A DNA stretch of 64,000 bases from Fagopyrum homotropicum (GCA_033239125.1 BSWB01000008.1:13732001-13796000); one strand, 5' to 3'; shown: positions 1-13,222, numbered from the stretch's first letter. A program made the numbers and translations. Notes: a model not told the origin generated them from the sequence alone.

Positions 1-16
1 CGGCTTTTTTGTATAT

Positions 17-57
17 TAATATTAATATTAATATTAATATTATTATTATTATTATTA
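17..57. repeat. ATT-rich microsatellite
   Basis: Imperfect run of ATT/AAT units at the left edge of the window. The following 390 bases, to about 445, hold no recognisable gene or element. Confidence 0.8.
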
Positions 58-444
58 AATGGGCTTCTGCTAGCCGCTCGTACTCGTCTCGGGCTTGTTA
101 AGAGCCCAATACCAGACTCTTATTCAGCTTGTGTTATGATATGAATGCGTCAAATACGAGCTTTTGGCGAGCCGAACCCGAGCTGAGAAGAACAAGATGG
201 ACAAGTATGATGGAAAAAAAATAAAGAAGGGTTGTTAAAGAGAACATCAAAGGAGATAAAGTCGAACATCAGTCTCGTTACCCTAAAATGGTGTGTTTAG
301 CAGGCTTACCGGGAAAAATAAGTTGGCCATCAAACTAAAATTCCCGAGAAGTGATTGTCGGCTTCTTGGTAACGACGACGGAGAATAAAAACAACACGGA
401 GGAGAGTAGAAGATGGTGGCGAGTAGAGGACGGTGTCAATCGAT

Positions 445-1210
445 CTAGAGTTGTTAACATTCTAGGAATAAAGAGAAAACCCTCGGTTGATCACTTTGCA
501 GTCTTCCTATCTTGCAAAACATCTACAATATATGGTTTAAACCGTTAGCTAACAATTCATATATAAGACTGATACATATGCACATACACATATTAGAAGA
601 ACAATAAACACCAAGCACATTATCATAGATTTCCCGTTTATTATCTTTTCATAAGGTCATACACTCATAATTAGTTTATCGTTGTGACACGAGAAGTCTA
701 CGATTCTCGCCTCTGTTTTTTTTACCATATGGAGTGGTTAGGCGTACCTCCCCGTATACCATGCGAAGTAGAGAAATACCCTTCCCGTATACCAGGACTA
801 GCCAAGTCCCAGAGAACCCCTAAGACTCCCTCGGGAATACTGAGCAAGTTGTCACCACCCAATACTAGTGGGTCAATCATACGTCGGCAATAATCGACCT
901 ATAACATGCTATAACGCACATAACACTCACCACTCATGTACTCATCCGATATAGAAAACGCATCTAAGTAAGTCCCAAGGACTTACTTGTCACAGAGTAA
1001 TCTCAGCAATTAACAACCCTCAGATTCCCGTAGGAATATACTCCGCACTTGATAAATCAAGGCACCAATATCCGACATACTAGAAGGCTCACTCCTAGTC
1101 CCAAAATATCATCAAGGATCATAACATTATAATCAACCTCGACAATCTCATCAAAACCTAAAAACCTCTCAAGACTTACTTGTCACACACTAATCTCAGC
1201 AATTAACAAC
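445..1210. mobile_element. decayed LTR remnant related to the element C LTR
   Basis: Around 490-560 the text about a cytosine-rich 'gcagtcttcctatcttgcaaaacatctac' type segment, the 'ccgttagctaac' box and the run of CATA/CACA words match, with many changes, the LTR of the chromodomain element at 32,580-32,690 and 40,010-40,110. Further on, a 'ggacttacttgt' segment (about 975 and again 1175) matches the same LTR near 32,985. No coding region, PBS or partner LTR is visible, so this is a solo or truncated LTR. The short reading frames here have no coding signal. The family link rests on spaced matching blocks judged by eye, and the edges are approximate. Confidence 0.5.
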
Positions 1211-1584
1211 CCTCAGTTTTTTAAATGTATATTCAAGACATAGGTTATGAATTTTTTGTAAAAAAAAAACTAATTAAAAATAAATTTATAAAATAACGGT
1301 AAAATTAGTAAAAAAAAAATCTAAATTACGATGAAATTAAAAGATCTTATAAAATAAAATGAACCCTCGAAAAAATTAGAATCAATTTAGAGATGAAGAT
1401 CGAAAAAATTATGAAAATCAAACAATTAATTTACAGACTAGTATTAATAAAGTTGAATGTAAAATTATAATTTGATATATTTTTGAGCGAAATTCCTTAA
1501 ATATACGAATACATTATTTGATTATATGTAGAAGTAATCCACCATAGCCCTAGTTAGCAGTCTTAATCTCTTTCTCCTATTCTC
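1211..1584. other. AT-rich upstream region of the TBL gene
   Basis: Very A+T-rich DNA lying directly 5' of the TBL start codon and presumably holding its promoter and 5' UTR. A pyrimidine-rich stretch (about 1561-1582) just before the ATG fits a 5' leader. I cannot assign a TATA box with confidence because TATA-like words are everywhere. Confidence 0.35.
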
Positions 1585-3829
1585 ATGGATCGCTACACTT
1601 CATCATCGCCATTACAACCAACAAGCCATCAAAAATGTCAACCTTTAATTTCATACATCAACAGACAACACACTTATCTTTTACCTTTCCTTCTCCTCGT
1701 CCTTACGACAGCACTTCTCTTCTCCTCCAACCTCCCAAACCCTTTTTACCCGCAACCTCCCGATCTCGCTTTCTCGAGCAAACCCTCGAAAGACTGTGAC
1801 TATTACAATGGAAGATGGGTTTGGGACGAAACCTATTCGTACACTGAGGAATGTCAGTTTCTTGATCCTGGTTTCCGATGCCATCGAAATGGACGCGTCG
1901 ATCAGAGCTTCCGGAAATGGAGATGGCAGCCTCATGGTTGTCATCTTCCGAGGTTGGTAATTTCTGACTTTTTAAATTACAAGATAAGATCGAGATATTC
2001 ACTTCCATGTTTGAATTGGTTCATCGCAATCTATTGACAACAATGCCTAACCCTTTGAGCACTATATATGTACATGTATATTCATCTACCTAATTGGGTT
2101 AATGATATCTCTTATTAAATATTAAAAAAGGTGATTTTCTTTTGAAAATTCATAGGATAATTCGGACTTTATAACACCTCAAATCGTATTTATACTGTTT
2201 TAAACTAAAAAAAAAAAGATTTTGACAAAATTAATTACTTTTTTTGCCCATAAAATAGCATCTAATGTCTACTCATCTTTTCATTAAACACAACAAATAA
2301 TTACATATTTTATTAATGAAATCATTCATATATAAAATTAAAATAGGAAAACAATAATATGATACTCATTAAACCAAACACTATATAAAAACTCGCATAA
2401 TGTGCGGACATTTGATTAGTAGATAGTGTTAAAAAAATGAATATGAAATATATATTTATAATTATATTTTTCAAATTATTATAATTAAAAATTATATTTC
2501 ACTTTGGTTTTTATAAAAGAAATATATTATAATATTCGATAATTTAAATTATAATTTTGAAAAAAAATCTACCCAAATCAAATAAATTTATAAAATAGTT
2601 GATACTGTCATTTTAAGATTAACAGTAATTTTAATCAAGATAAAAATAACTAAAATTTATTTAATAAAAGAGATATCATTAGTCATTAAAAAGATATAAT
2701 AAATAAATAATAGTAAAATGTAAATTGTGAGAAAGTGATTGCAATATATCTATATGGATTAGCCTAAATTTTGTGGTAATTAAAGTGGGTTGCTCTCTAA
2801 AGTTCAGATTCAACGCAAGTGAGTTGCTAGAGAGAAGCCGAAATGGGAGGATTGTATTTGCAGGAGATTCGATTGGGAGAAACCAGTGGGAGTCGATGCT
2901 CTGCATGCTAGCTCAAGGAGTGTCTAATAAGTCTGCAATGTACGAGCAACATGGCAATCCAATCTCCAAGCACAAGGGCTTTCTCTCTATTATCTTCCGC
3001 GATTATAACCTCACTGTCGAGTACTACCGGGTGCCATTCCTAGTAGCCGTTGCCAGGCCACCGCCCGGGTCCCCTAAGCAGGTTCGAGGCACGCTTAGGC
3101 TCGACAAGCTCCATTGGTTCTCAGAGAAGTGGGTCGGTGCTGATGTCCTCGTCTTCAACGGTGGGCATTGGTGGAACAAAGACAAGACCGTCAACTCGTA
3201 AATACAACACGCGCCTTTTTCGATCGAATTTTGTTTAGCTGCTTTTGCTTAAGTTGTTTGTTTATTTGCTAGGGGGGTCTACTTTGAGGAAGGAGGAACC
3301 CTAAATATGACAATGGGTTATATGGAAGCTTATCGGAGATCGTTGAACACGTTGAAGTCATGGACGATAGAGAATTTAGATGCCGAGAAAAGCCATGTTT
3401 TCTTTCGAAGCTTCTCACCGGTTCATCACACGTACGATTCAATCATCAAACATATGCTTGTTTACCAAAATCTTATTGAATGTGAGATGATTGATGGACA
3501 GGAATGGATCATGGAGTGAAGGAGGCACTTGCAGGGAAAAACAAGCACCGGAGACAGATGAACGGTCGTTGCAGCTCTACTCGTTACATAACCATATGAT
3601 AGCTGATACTATCCGAGGGATGAAAGTAGCGAATAGAAGCGCGGGGTATTTGAATATAACTTACATGTCAGCATTTCGGAGAGACGGCCATCCGTCGATC
3701 CATCGCGAGCCGGGAACTCCGATTCCTATTATAGAAGACTGCAGTCATTGGTGCCTCCCTGGGGTCCCGGACGTATGGAATGTTGTTCTGTATGCTCATT
3801 TATTGGCAGATGGATTCAGAACCAAGTGA
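1585..3829 (+). CDS. trichome birefringence-like (TBL) polysaccharide O-acetyltransferase, four exons
   Basis: Exons 1585-1952, 2808-3197, 3273-3431 and 3502-3829 join in phase across GT-AG introns to give 414 residues. The protein is a type II membrane protein: a hydrophobic anchor at about residues 33-50, then the TBL domain starting at CDYYNGRWVWD (residue 71). The Gly-Asp-Ser motif (GDSIGRNQWES, Asp143-Ser144) and the C-terminal DCSHWC motif (Asp385, His388) are the expected catalytic residues of plant PC-esterase acetyltransferases. These Golgi enzymes transfer acetyl groups to wall polysaccharides. The wording around NPISKHKGFLS and GHWWN resembles Arabidopsis TBL10/TBL11, and TBL10 has been linked to pectin (rhamnogalacturonan I) acetylation, but the substrate here is inference. 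Length is slightly short for the family because of a short N-terminal linker. No frameshift or internal stop is seen, so the gene looks functional. Intron 1 is long (855 bases) and very A+T-rich. Confidence 0.9.
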
Positions 3830-3955
3830 CTGTTACAAACCTCGACAGCTGATAGATAGTAAAGGTTCTTCAAACATAAATGAACAATTGACATTGTCAT
3901 GCACAATTACATGCCAACGAGCTCAAGCAATGTAGGAACACAGCTAGCTGATCAG

Positions 3956-4500
3956 GCAGTATTTCGGCGCTGATGTCTTTATTGATCTTCAATGGCGGAA
4001 CAAAGATCTGCTGATTAACTCGTAAACACGTCTATTCTTACTTGGTTTCTTTTCCCATACATTGGATTGTGTACTCTTCTATGCTGAACACACGTTGAAA
4101 TTGTGGACATACAGAATCTAGATGCCGAAAAACAGCCACGTTTTCTTACTATGTTTCTCCATTGTTCAAACATGTACATTTCAAGTCACTGCTTACTGTA
4201 TAAAATCATCAAGCACCCATCCAATGACCAAACCCTATTAAATCTAAAATAATGGACAGGAACAGGTGCAGGAGGCATATCTATAGACAATAGATGGCAC
4301 CAGAGATGGACAAAATGCGGTTTTGCAATTGTACTGATACTATTGCACGAATAAAAGCAGCAAACAGGCCTGGTGGTATGTGTATCACTTACATGTCCCC
4401 CGCCTGCATACTGAACAGATGAAACCCATCCATCCATCATGAGCCAGAAACTACTCTTCCAGTTATAGAGGACTGCAGCCACTGGTGCCTTCGCTACTTG
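3956..4500 (+). pseudogene. degenerate tandem copy of the TBL gene
   Basis: Downstream of the intact gene, several blocks repeat its 3' half in the right order. 'GADVF...RNKDLLINS' at 3968-4021 corresponds to the end of exon 2, including the following GTAAAC donor. 'TLKLWT...LDAEKQ' at about 4092-4136 corresponds to exon 3. 'DTIARIKAANRPGG' with 'ITYMSP' and 'IEDCSHWCL' at about 4336-4493 corresponds to exon 4. The reading frame is broken by stops and small indels, the Gly-Asp-Ser block is absent, and the last LPGVPD part is lost. It therefore cannot make an enzyme. It ends about 35 bases before the stop codon of the convergent LETM1-like gene, so it probably lies in that gene's 3' UTR in antisense. 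Confidence 0.85.
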
Positions 4501-4535
4501 AAAGATGGTCCCACAGTGGTTGCTTCAGGCAGTCA

Positions 4536-7500
4536 CTAAGCCAATTCCTCGTTCTGCTCATCCGCTTCTGCATCACCGGGTTCCATCTCCTTCACTTTCT
4601 CCAGCTGTCTCAAGAGGTCCAACCTTTCACGTCCATATGTGGATGGTATCTGCACAAATAATTGTGTTTAGATAGCAGGTTTTTTAACACTCCCAGAAGA
4701 GAAAAGGAACATTTCATTTACCAGTGCTGGGACATATCTTTGGATGGCAGCCAACATGGCAGCATGGCCAACTGCAGTCACCTGTAGAAACATAATCAGA
4801 TAGTGATTAGACATATAAGGGCTTGTTTGGACGCATTATGCAAATTTTATATGCACTATTCATACTTGCAGTAACTGTTACATAGCTAATGTTGAAGACC
4901 GATGTTACATAATTGTATGACATTCAAACAGACCCTACAGTTCTAGTAGGATACATTTCATATTGGCATCCACCATTTTTCTAGCTATGCAACACAGATT
5001 GGTGTAGTGAGTAATCTTTGTACGGAAGGCACAAAGTGAAGCAATTCCCTTTCTATGCCAGATCAAGGAAAAAGGAGAGTATGTAATGCAAATTCTCCAA
5101 GGACATACTTATTACACAACAGTGAATTTCTGTCCCAACATAAGAACAACTTTCAAGAACCACGGTTGGATTATGTTTGACAGAGATATGATGTTCCAAA
5201 AACCAAGGTAAGGCAGAAGACTCACAGGAAGAAGCATGAGAAATCCAATAGGGATAACAGATGCCAGATCTGTCAGGGTTCTCCTCAAGGCTTTCTTTTC
5301 TTTTTCAGTGAGTTCATCTCCTATGATTGATCGTCTAAGGAGTCCCATAGCAGCAGCTGTATCAACAGCTAGAAGCTGAGTACCTTGCAGAACATCCTGC
5401 TCATAAACAAATCCAAGCTTAAGTATGCTATGTCATGATCGAGATGTGTTAAATACTGTTGCAAATAAAACTTCTGTCAGGCTCAAGATCATAGTCAATT
5501 TCAATATTACATTTCTCAAGAGCGGAAGAACACTCGCAGTGGCTCATCATTTATTCTTAGAAAGGACATAACGGAAGCACCGCAAAAAAATGATCAATTA
5601 AGTGATCTGGCATTTTACACGATTAGGTAGTTAAAGCTATTCTTGACCTACAAAGATCTCATCCATGCATGATGCAGCTACAGAATCTGCCCTCATTGAA
5701 AATATAATTTAATGATGGGAGAGAGAGAAAATAGATCATATATCCAAAAAGAGAGTACAGAAGCAGTAACTAGGGAAATATTTCAAAGCAGTTAAAGCTA
5801 CAGGAAAGCAAAAAGGAAAAACAAGAGAGCAGACTAATTTTAAGCAAACAACCTATAAAATGCTGTGGCAAATAAAAGATGGTGCCATGATTGCAAACTT
5901 GATTCACATTTGGAAGAAAAGACAGGCATACTGTGCTTCAAAGAAAGTACAAAAGGAGTAGTAATAAGGGAAGTACTTCAAAGCAAGTAAAGCTACATGA
6001 AAGCAAAAAGGACAAACAACAGAGCAGACTAATTTTGAGCAACCTAAAAAAACGTTGTGGCAAATAAAAGATGGTGATATGATTGCAAACTTGGTTCACA
6101 TTTGGAAGAAAAGACAGGCATACCGTGCTTGTTTCTTTTAGCTTAGTCAATGATTTTTCAATAATGTTGTCACTCTTCTTGGCAGGTACTAATCCCACTC
6201 TTCTACCTTCGTCATCATAATCCTTAATCTCCTTCAAAGAACAAAAGATATAGGAGTCAGTTATATAACAGTCTTCAATTGTAAGACTACTACTTCGAAT
6301 ACCAATCCAACCACATATGTTTCCCTTCACTGCACTATATCAAGCCTCTGCCAACTTCGATCAACAAGGGGAGCATTTTTTTTAACAAAAAGAAAAAAAA
6401 AGGAAAATGAATAACCAATATACTGAAGTGCTAGAAATTGGGACACAAGTAGCAGCTTTAATGAAACGCGCATACCTCCCCATCCTCGGATCGATTGGCA
6501 CTTTGTTGGACCCGCTTCTCAAGTTCAATTAGCTCACTTCTTAAGAGTTCAAACCGCTGAAGCTCATTTGAATCTAAATTAGTATCATCAACACTTAAGG
6601 TTCCATTGTCCTGCATTCGAAATGAGCAAGGTTAGAAATGAGAAAATATTGTCAACTACTTTTAAGCAAGCAGGCAATATATATAAAAATTTCAATATAC
6701 AGACAAAAACTGGAAACAGATACCATCCATTTATGATTCTCAACACTCAGAAAGCAGGTTTAGCAACAGGACAAAGCAAAAGAAATGGTGGCCAAATTAC
6801 AAAACTGCTTGGTTCAGCTTTGAGCCACCAGACTCCATGATAAAATCCAATTTACCCTAAAAACAATAATTAGCTGTGAAAGCTAAAAACGTACAATCTT
6901 TTCAGGAGGGTCAGAAGACTCGCGTTCAGACTTCTTTACTGGTGGACGGGCTACGAGGCTCCATATTCCACGAGGGTTATCAGAGGGTCTGAAATATCAC
7001 AAGTTGGCCAACATTAACAACCATATCATAAGTTGAGAGGGCACCAGACTCCAGCAGTTAGATCAGATCCCTAAATCGGTGAAATCATATACCTTCTGTT
7101 TCTTGCCTGGACAGCACCACTACCAATTCTTTGTCTTCTTGCCTCCGGAGAAGATTGCGATTTTTTATCATCATCAACCTGCTTAAAAAATAGAGAACAT
7201 AAGACACAAACCAACATTTTAAATTAAAACAGGATATAGAAGAAAGGGGGGAAGAGAAGGCAAAAGTATAGAAATAACAAGTTTCTTTATGCCCAAATTT
7301 AATACAGAGTGCCCAATTCCTTGCCTCAAATTACTAGAATCAGATATTTGAGCTTTTGATACGTGTGCTACATCTTCATGTTGGAGATCCACAAGGTGGT
7401 CTTATTCTAATGTAGGGGGGTAAAGCACTGGAAACGTACCTGATGAAGAGAAGCAGACTTCGCTCTAAAAGACGCCTCAAGAAATTCAGCCTCTTTCTTA

Positions 7501-10500
7501 AGCTTCCTTATTCTCTCAAGTTCAGAACAGGCAGCCCTCAGATTCTCCTTTTCAGAACTTGAGCTGGACACGTGTAATTCTTGAAGTAAACTTTCTAGCT
7601 TCACCATACTTTCTTCCACACTCTCCAATGCCTGGGTAAAACAAGAATCACTTGTTAATAGACCCAAGTCCATATGACGTATGCAAACCTCTCAACATAA
7701 GAAACCCACTACCAAAATAATATAATACAGAAGGTGAAGTAGATACCTTTCTGAAAGAACCAGGATCCTCCTCAGATAGTGAATCACGAGCAAGCACACT
7801 GCTCCCCACAATTTTGGCTTTTACATACTGTTCCCTGCACCCAAATGGATAGATGATGCAGTACTATTGAATTGCAGGTAAGAAAGGTTCATATGTTTCA
7901 ATGCTGAAAAAAAAAATTATCTTTCAAGCTTAAAGCACTGCCAGTAGATGCATGACAAGCAATGGGGGTGAGGGAATAGCAAAGAAAGAGAAGACACGGA
8001 ATGATAGTTTTAGGAGACAACTCACTTTAGTATGCCAACTTCCTCCGTGCAATCCCTTAGCATACGGTGTCTACGAAAGGAAGATGAATACTATATGAGG
8101 ACGAAATTAATTAGGAGCTAATCAAATTGTTGTCAACCTAAATACTGCAGGTGCAGATTAGAAAAAGGGCTGAGCATGGCATAAGCATTACCCTCTTGAA
8201 AGAAAGTGTGCTGCCTTTACATGGGGAGGATTCTCCAGCCACTTACTGTGTTTAATAAAGCTTCTGATCCAGTATGAGCAAACATCTAGAGCCTTAGAGA
8301 GGGCTTCAGCATTAGGGGGGGCATCAGACTTACCCATATGCCCATGGGAGTTTTTTAGGGTATTAGGATAGCCAGGATAAAAAGCAAGCCAATCCAACTC
8401 TTCACAGACAACCTGCATGACCATAAAGAAATTTAAAATATTACACAAATCAAATGTCAAATGTAATTAGGAATGTAATTAACATGCTAACCTCTACATA
8501 CAGTTGATAAGAACTTATTGAGGAGAGCTGGGGGTAGTACAGCACAGATCCTCCAATGAGGTACCTATAAACAAAACAGAACAGGGAATATGAATCTGAA
8601 AGGTCTCTAAGATTAACAGTTAGCCTGGTGTCTCCAAATGGACAAAAAGGATAGGGAAAGAAAAAAAAAATGAAAACAGGCAAGTTAAATGAAGCCTGAG
8701 GAAATGTGCAATACCTTATGAATCCTTCCATGGGCTCATCAAGATTATCAAAACCATTTGCAAGCAAGAAGGATTGGGTGCTTCTGCCTAAAGTGATGAA
8801 GAATCCAAATATTGCTAAATCCCTTTCCAACACCTGCAATTTTACATGAAATCACGGAGACCAAAAGCAAATAAACTCACAAACATTACACAGTGTTTTT
8901 CATGTAGAATCTATTTACCCATTGAACTCCATCAAGGTTTAATTAACCACAAACTTTTCTTAACCATTATCCAGATTTCAAACACATAGTCTGGTCTTGT
9001 ACACAAAGCAGAGCAGTTATGATGTATACCACTCACCTCGATACTTTCTGAAGTTGTGAGCCTTGACCATATTTTTTCCCTATCAATAGCTTGTTGAAGC
9101 TGCTTCTGCACAAGATCCACCCAGAAAACTACCTCATCTGTTCCACAATCACCAGTAATTCCAGCTGTTGCTACTCGAGGACCAAAGTGGACCAGAAATT
9201 CTCTATCTAGACCAATGTCCTTTACAGAATGGTAAGCCTCGCGTATAGGGATGAGTTCCACAAGGATGTCCATCAATTTACCGGTTACATCAGGAATCAT
9301 TGAGAAACACTGTGAGCAAGATACTTTGGCTGGACCAAGCTTAGTGATTGAGGCAATACAAATCAAGGATAGCATAACTAATGATACATCACTGTCACTT
9401 CCTTGAGCAGATAGTGCTCTTTTGCCAGACCTGGATGAAAGCAACACAACATAATTGCAGGGTTGAAGGGGAAGAGAAAGAAGATTGTTTTCTTGTGCAG
9501 ATTATATTATCTCCAATGCTCACTACTACAGAAAAAAAATGACAACATACATGGCAGTAGATTTGAACCGCGGGTCCCTCTCAAAGTGACTGACAAAAGT
9601 CCTGACTACAACTGGAACTTGTTCAGACCAAAACCATTCCAGAAGTTCAGCTTGCTTGTCTGATAACTTCTCTCTCACTATGCTCTCCAAAGGGGCAGAT
9701 AGTCGTAACAAGCTATAGTTTCATCAGAAGAACATAAGAATGGAAGAAAAATATAAATGGAAGATGAGGATTCAAGTCAGCAATCTAATGTCATTCACAA
9801 AAAGATAAAGCATAATGCAAAAGTTCCTACATAAGTAAATCTTCCAACTTAAATTTAGTGCGAGTATTTGTGAAAAAATGAACACTCTTAAATGAAATTA
9901 TATTTATCTACAAAATTATGGTCAAAGCTTAATAAAATTATGATTATTTACTATAGGCAAAGCGTCTCAATCCTATTAATCAGAATTCAGAACCGCAAAG
10001 AAGAAAACATGACTATCACAAGAGTAACCCGTGTGAGATTTTAAAATGGGGTATCAAGTAAGCAAGAACAAGATGGGGAGAAAAACATAATTATTAGGAT
10101 ACTGAAATAGCAGAGACGTAAACATAAAAAGAAAAGTTGCACACTGAGAAGTAGTGTGCAAAGTGCACCACAAGATACCGAAAGCAAAAACAATATTTTT
10201 TTCGTGCACCCCAAGCTTACAGAGTTGTATTTCAGGCCAGAAAAACATGAAAATAATTTGTTTTCTTGGTGAAGGGTGTTTCAAGTTCCAGTAACATTAT
10301 ATGGTTCTTTTATAAGCTAAAAATCTTGAGTTTAAATTTGAAAACAAAACTGCAAAATTATTAGGGTCACATATAGGATATAATGAATCAAAGAACCTCT
10401 ACAAATAGAGCCTTGGTTTAAAAATAGGTGTGCCCCATAACAGTTGTAATGGATCAAACTGTACTAAGTGAACAGTCAACAATCAGCACCATGAAATGGA

Positions 10501-12448
10501 ACACCAATGGAATATAGCCTTCTTTGCAGTTTGAAACTATTACGAACACTACATAAGTTGTGCCTGATGAAGTTGATCCTGGACTTCAGGCATAAATTTA
10601 TGGATTGATTGATTTTTACCTTCTTTGAACAGAAATACTGATGTCTTTATCCTGTCTATCACCGTCTGAGGCAACCTCACTGGCAGCTTGAAGCAAGGAA
10701 TATATAGAAGCCTGATAGCAATAACAATGTCCAACCGATTTATTTAAAGACAAAATTCCGGAGAGTCCATTTCCATGACCATGGACCTATTAGGCGGAAA
10801 GAAATACTTGAATACAATTGAAAACTGTGTCTGAATGAACCTTATAGTCAATTTTCAAATTTAAGTTCCACATGTTGAAGTTGGTAATGTGCAATACTAT
10901 CTAGATTATGAATTATACAGTTTGCAAATATGACTTGCTAGAGATGTTGATAGATCTAAACCCAAGGTATCCCATTAGATTGGTCCATATACCAATATCC
11001 CACGAAGTCACTCTGCGGATGATATATTAAAATATCATTTCCACTTCTGTTGTCACATGACAAGCATCTGAATCATCCTTTCCAATTTTCTACAACACAT
11101 TCCCAAATGTTGCTCCTCCCTAGCCTCTACTGTCTGTGATTATAGGCTGCTTCATTCTCTCATTCTAAAAAGGGTTTAATGGTAATTATCATACTGAAAA
11201 CTTCCCTCATCCGTGTATACATAATCAGGAATTTTAATCAACGCTCATACTGAGCATGAAAGGAAAAGATTAGTTAACAAAGCATGCATTACAAAATAAT
11301 TATGCAGAAAAGATTTTATGACATGATAGATTTAAAACAAACAAGAAAGATGTGACTCAGAACTTAACTTTGCTTTATCTATATGAATCTCTAGCATCAT
11401 AAAGCAGTAAATCTACCTTGAACATAGATGACATGCTCACTTATATTAAGTGGGAACATCCACTGTAAATAGATAGTGAAAAACCTGATATGAGAGAGCC
11501 TTCATCCATGCATTGTGGTCTATACCAAGCCAGGCTGCTGAAAACCAGGCTATTCCTGTCAATGAGCTTTTCTCTTTGAATGCCAGTTCAAAAACCCTTG
11601 CTGCATCATGTAAAGATTGTACAAGTCCATCATTATAATTTTCATTCTGCAAAGACTGATCAAGTCGTACTCTCATTGCTTCAACACTACTGCTTGTACT
11701 AGCTGAGGGACTTCCATTGACAGCTATACCATCATCAGCCGAAGAAGCAAATGACTTTCCAGCCCATCTCCTCCGCATACGAGGAACTATACTTTGCCTC
11801 TGAGACGGGAAAGCCCTGCTAGATAGAATATCATTGCTAAATTTGAACTTTGTACACTTGACAAATGACTTCTTCCTTGTATTTGCGGAATAAAAAGTTA
11901 CACCATCCAACTCAACCGCTTTGCTCATACACCGGAGTTTTGATTTTTCTGCAAGCCATTGAGTTGAAGAACTGCAAGTACAAAATATAAAAAGTTGAAA
12001 TTAAATGTACATTATCATAGAATTTCAGAACTTAGAGATATTCAATCGCTAAGTATGGAGGGAGATGACATGTCCGCAATTCCATAGACGAAACCTTGGG
12101 CGAGGAGTAATTGAGTCACTAGGTTAGTGTATTTCCTTGTCAGATGTTGTTAAGTGACTAAGAACCCCAAATTATATGGTACATGTGAAATTGTGAGCCG
12201 ATTTCTTTGAAAAGAAACTAGAGGCGAGAACATGTTGAACTTGTGAGGGAAGCCGTGGCAACTTACAACCAAAACAATTGATATCATCTAAGCGGCAAAT
12301 ATCAAAAAGTCAAATCATACTGAGCATACACCATATGAGAAATCCTAAGACGAGAACATACATGGTTTATGTTCACATTTCCAGTGCAAGATAAGGACGA
12401 AGCGAACCTTGAAGATACGAAGCTCTGATGATTCAGCTGGATTGACAT
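4536..12448 (-). CDS. LETM1-like protein, 18 exons
   Basis: Read on the - strand, exons are 12448-12408, 11971-11485, 10711-10620, 9712-9551, 9430-9037, 8833-8715, 8564-8492, 8412-8192, 8070-8026, 7834-7747, 7631-7440, 7178-7093, 6988-6895, 6610-6476, 6231-6124, 5396-5226, 4781-4722 and 4649-4536, all with GT-AG borders. They total 2682 bases with no stop, giving 893 residues, which strongly supports the model. The C-terminal part (about residues 780-860) has the LETM1-type segment: GDELTEKEKKALRRTLTDLA followed by the hydrophobic IPIGFLMLLPVTAVGHAAML and QRYVPALIPSTYG. The rest matches the long plant-specific N-terminal region of plant LETM1-like proteins; a middle segment (around EKRVQQ and SELERIRKLKKEAEFLEAS) should form coiled coil. 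The Ser-rich N-terminus may be an organelle transit peptide. Family members are linked to mitochondrial or plastid ion balance, but the role of this plant subgroup is poorly known. Gene start was chosen at the first ATG that splices in phase. Confidence 0.9.
4818..4936. mobile_element. small MITE-like insertion in a LETM1-like intron
   Basis: A 119-base segment with imperfect terminal inverted repeats: AGGGCTTGTTTGGA at the left and, reversed, AGGGTCTGTTTGAA at the right. GGG(C/T)YTGTTTGG ends are common in plant PIF/Harbinger Tourist-like and hAT-like MITEs. A TA dinucleotide flanks both ends. It carries no coding capacity and lies between the last three exons of the gene, where it is spliced out. 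Confidence 0.5.
5746..6128. repeat. tandem duplication inside an intron, reaching a splice donor
   Basis: Two direct copies of about 190 bases (5746-5939 and 5940-6128) lie in the intron between the exons at 6124-6231 and 5226-5396 of the LETM1-like gene. Both copies contain AGAGCAGACTAATTTT, GTGGCAAATAAAAGATGGTG and TTTGGAAGAAAAGACAGGCA, with roughly one difference per ten bases. The right copy ends at the used splice donor. The left copy ends in an almost identical sequence and so carries a decoy donor. Confidence 0.8.
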
Positions 12449-12914
12449 GGGAAATTGAGATGGAAGCAGAGAAATAGACGATCGGATTGAAAATTTTCAG
12501 CTGGGATTTTCCGCGGGAGAAATGGAAGAAATAGTGGAATTTTGCTCCTGGCGTTGTCCTTTATTTCAACCCTTAGGAATTTCAGTGCTTCAAGGATGAA
12601 TTTTCAATTTCGAGTTTTGGGAGGTGTTTGGATGGAGTAATCCACACAATTGAGGGTGACGTGGCTTATCCATGGACCATCAGCTCTCTAAGCCAATCTT
12701 TTCCGTACCACTCCGCATCGCAATTATAAGCTAAGCTTATGAGAGAAGAAGAAGATGATTGCCTGAGAGTTGTAGCGGCGTCGTTTTGTCACTTAGGGTT
12801 TATTGGGCCTAGCTTTATCAAGATCTCTACCTCAGGTGGTTGGCCCACATAATTTGGGCATATATGCTGGCCCAAACAAATAGGGTATCTGTTCCGGCCC
12901 AAAATGATACTATA
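12449..12914. other. 5' flank and probable promoter of the LETM1-like gene
   Basis: Upstream of the LETM1-like ATG there is a moderately mixed-composition leader (about 12450-12560, with CT-rich text on the - strand) and then ordinary intergenic DNA. I see no second gene, no clear TATA box and no repeat here. Confidence 0.3.
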
Positions 12915-13222
12915 CTAAGACCACATGCAGTAGTGATTTTTAAACATTGTTTATATTAAATTTTTTATGAAAATTGTACTTTTTGTTAAGCAACCAAGTT
13001 TTAGTTGATTACTACACAACCTCATAAAAACCAAATAAAGCACATATATATTTTGTATTTGTTTAATATGAACAAGTATAAAGATAAATAAAGTTTAAAA
13101 CTAATATTAAGAAACCACTAGTGTAGGAAATCAAAGTAGTTTTTAAACTAAGATGGAGAGAGAGAAATGAACGATAGAATTAAAAATTTGAGTTATAAAA
13201 TCACTAATGTGCATGCTCTAAG
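12915..13222. mobile_element. MITE-like element with imperfect inverted ends
   Basis: Left end (12915-12941, with CACATGCAGTAGTGATTTTT) and right end (13194-13221, reading reversed as GCATGCACATTAGTGATTTT) are imperfect inverted repeats of about 28 bases enclosing 250 bases of A+T-rich DNA without coding capacity. The words fit hAT-type MITEs with TAGAGCATGCACA-like ends. No clean target duplication is visible, so the exact borders are uncertain. Confidence 0.5.

Noticed and set aside
4186..4482. 98-residue - strand frame
   Set aside because: Antisense of the TBL pseudogene; the sense strand has the clear TBL similarity.
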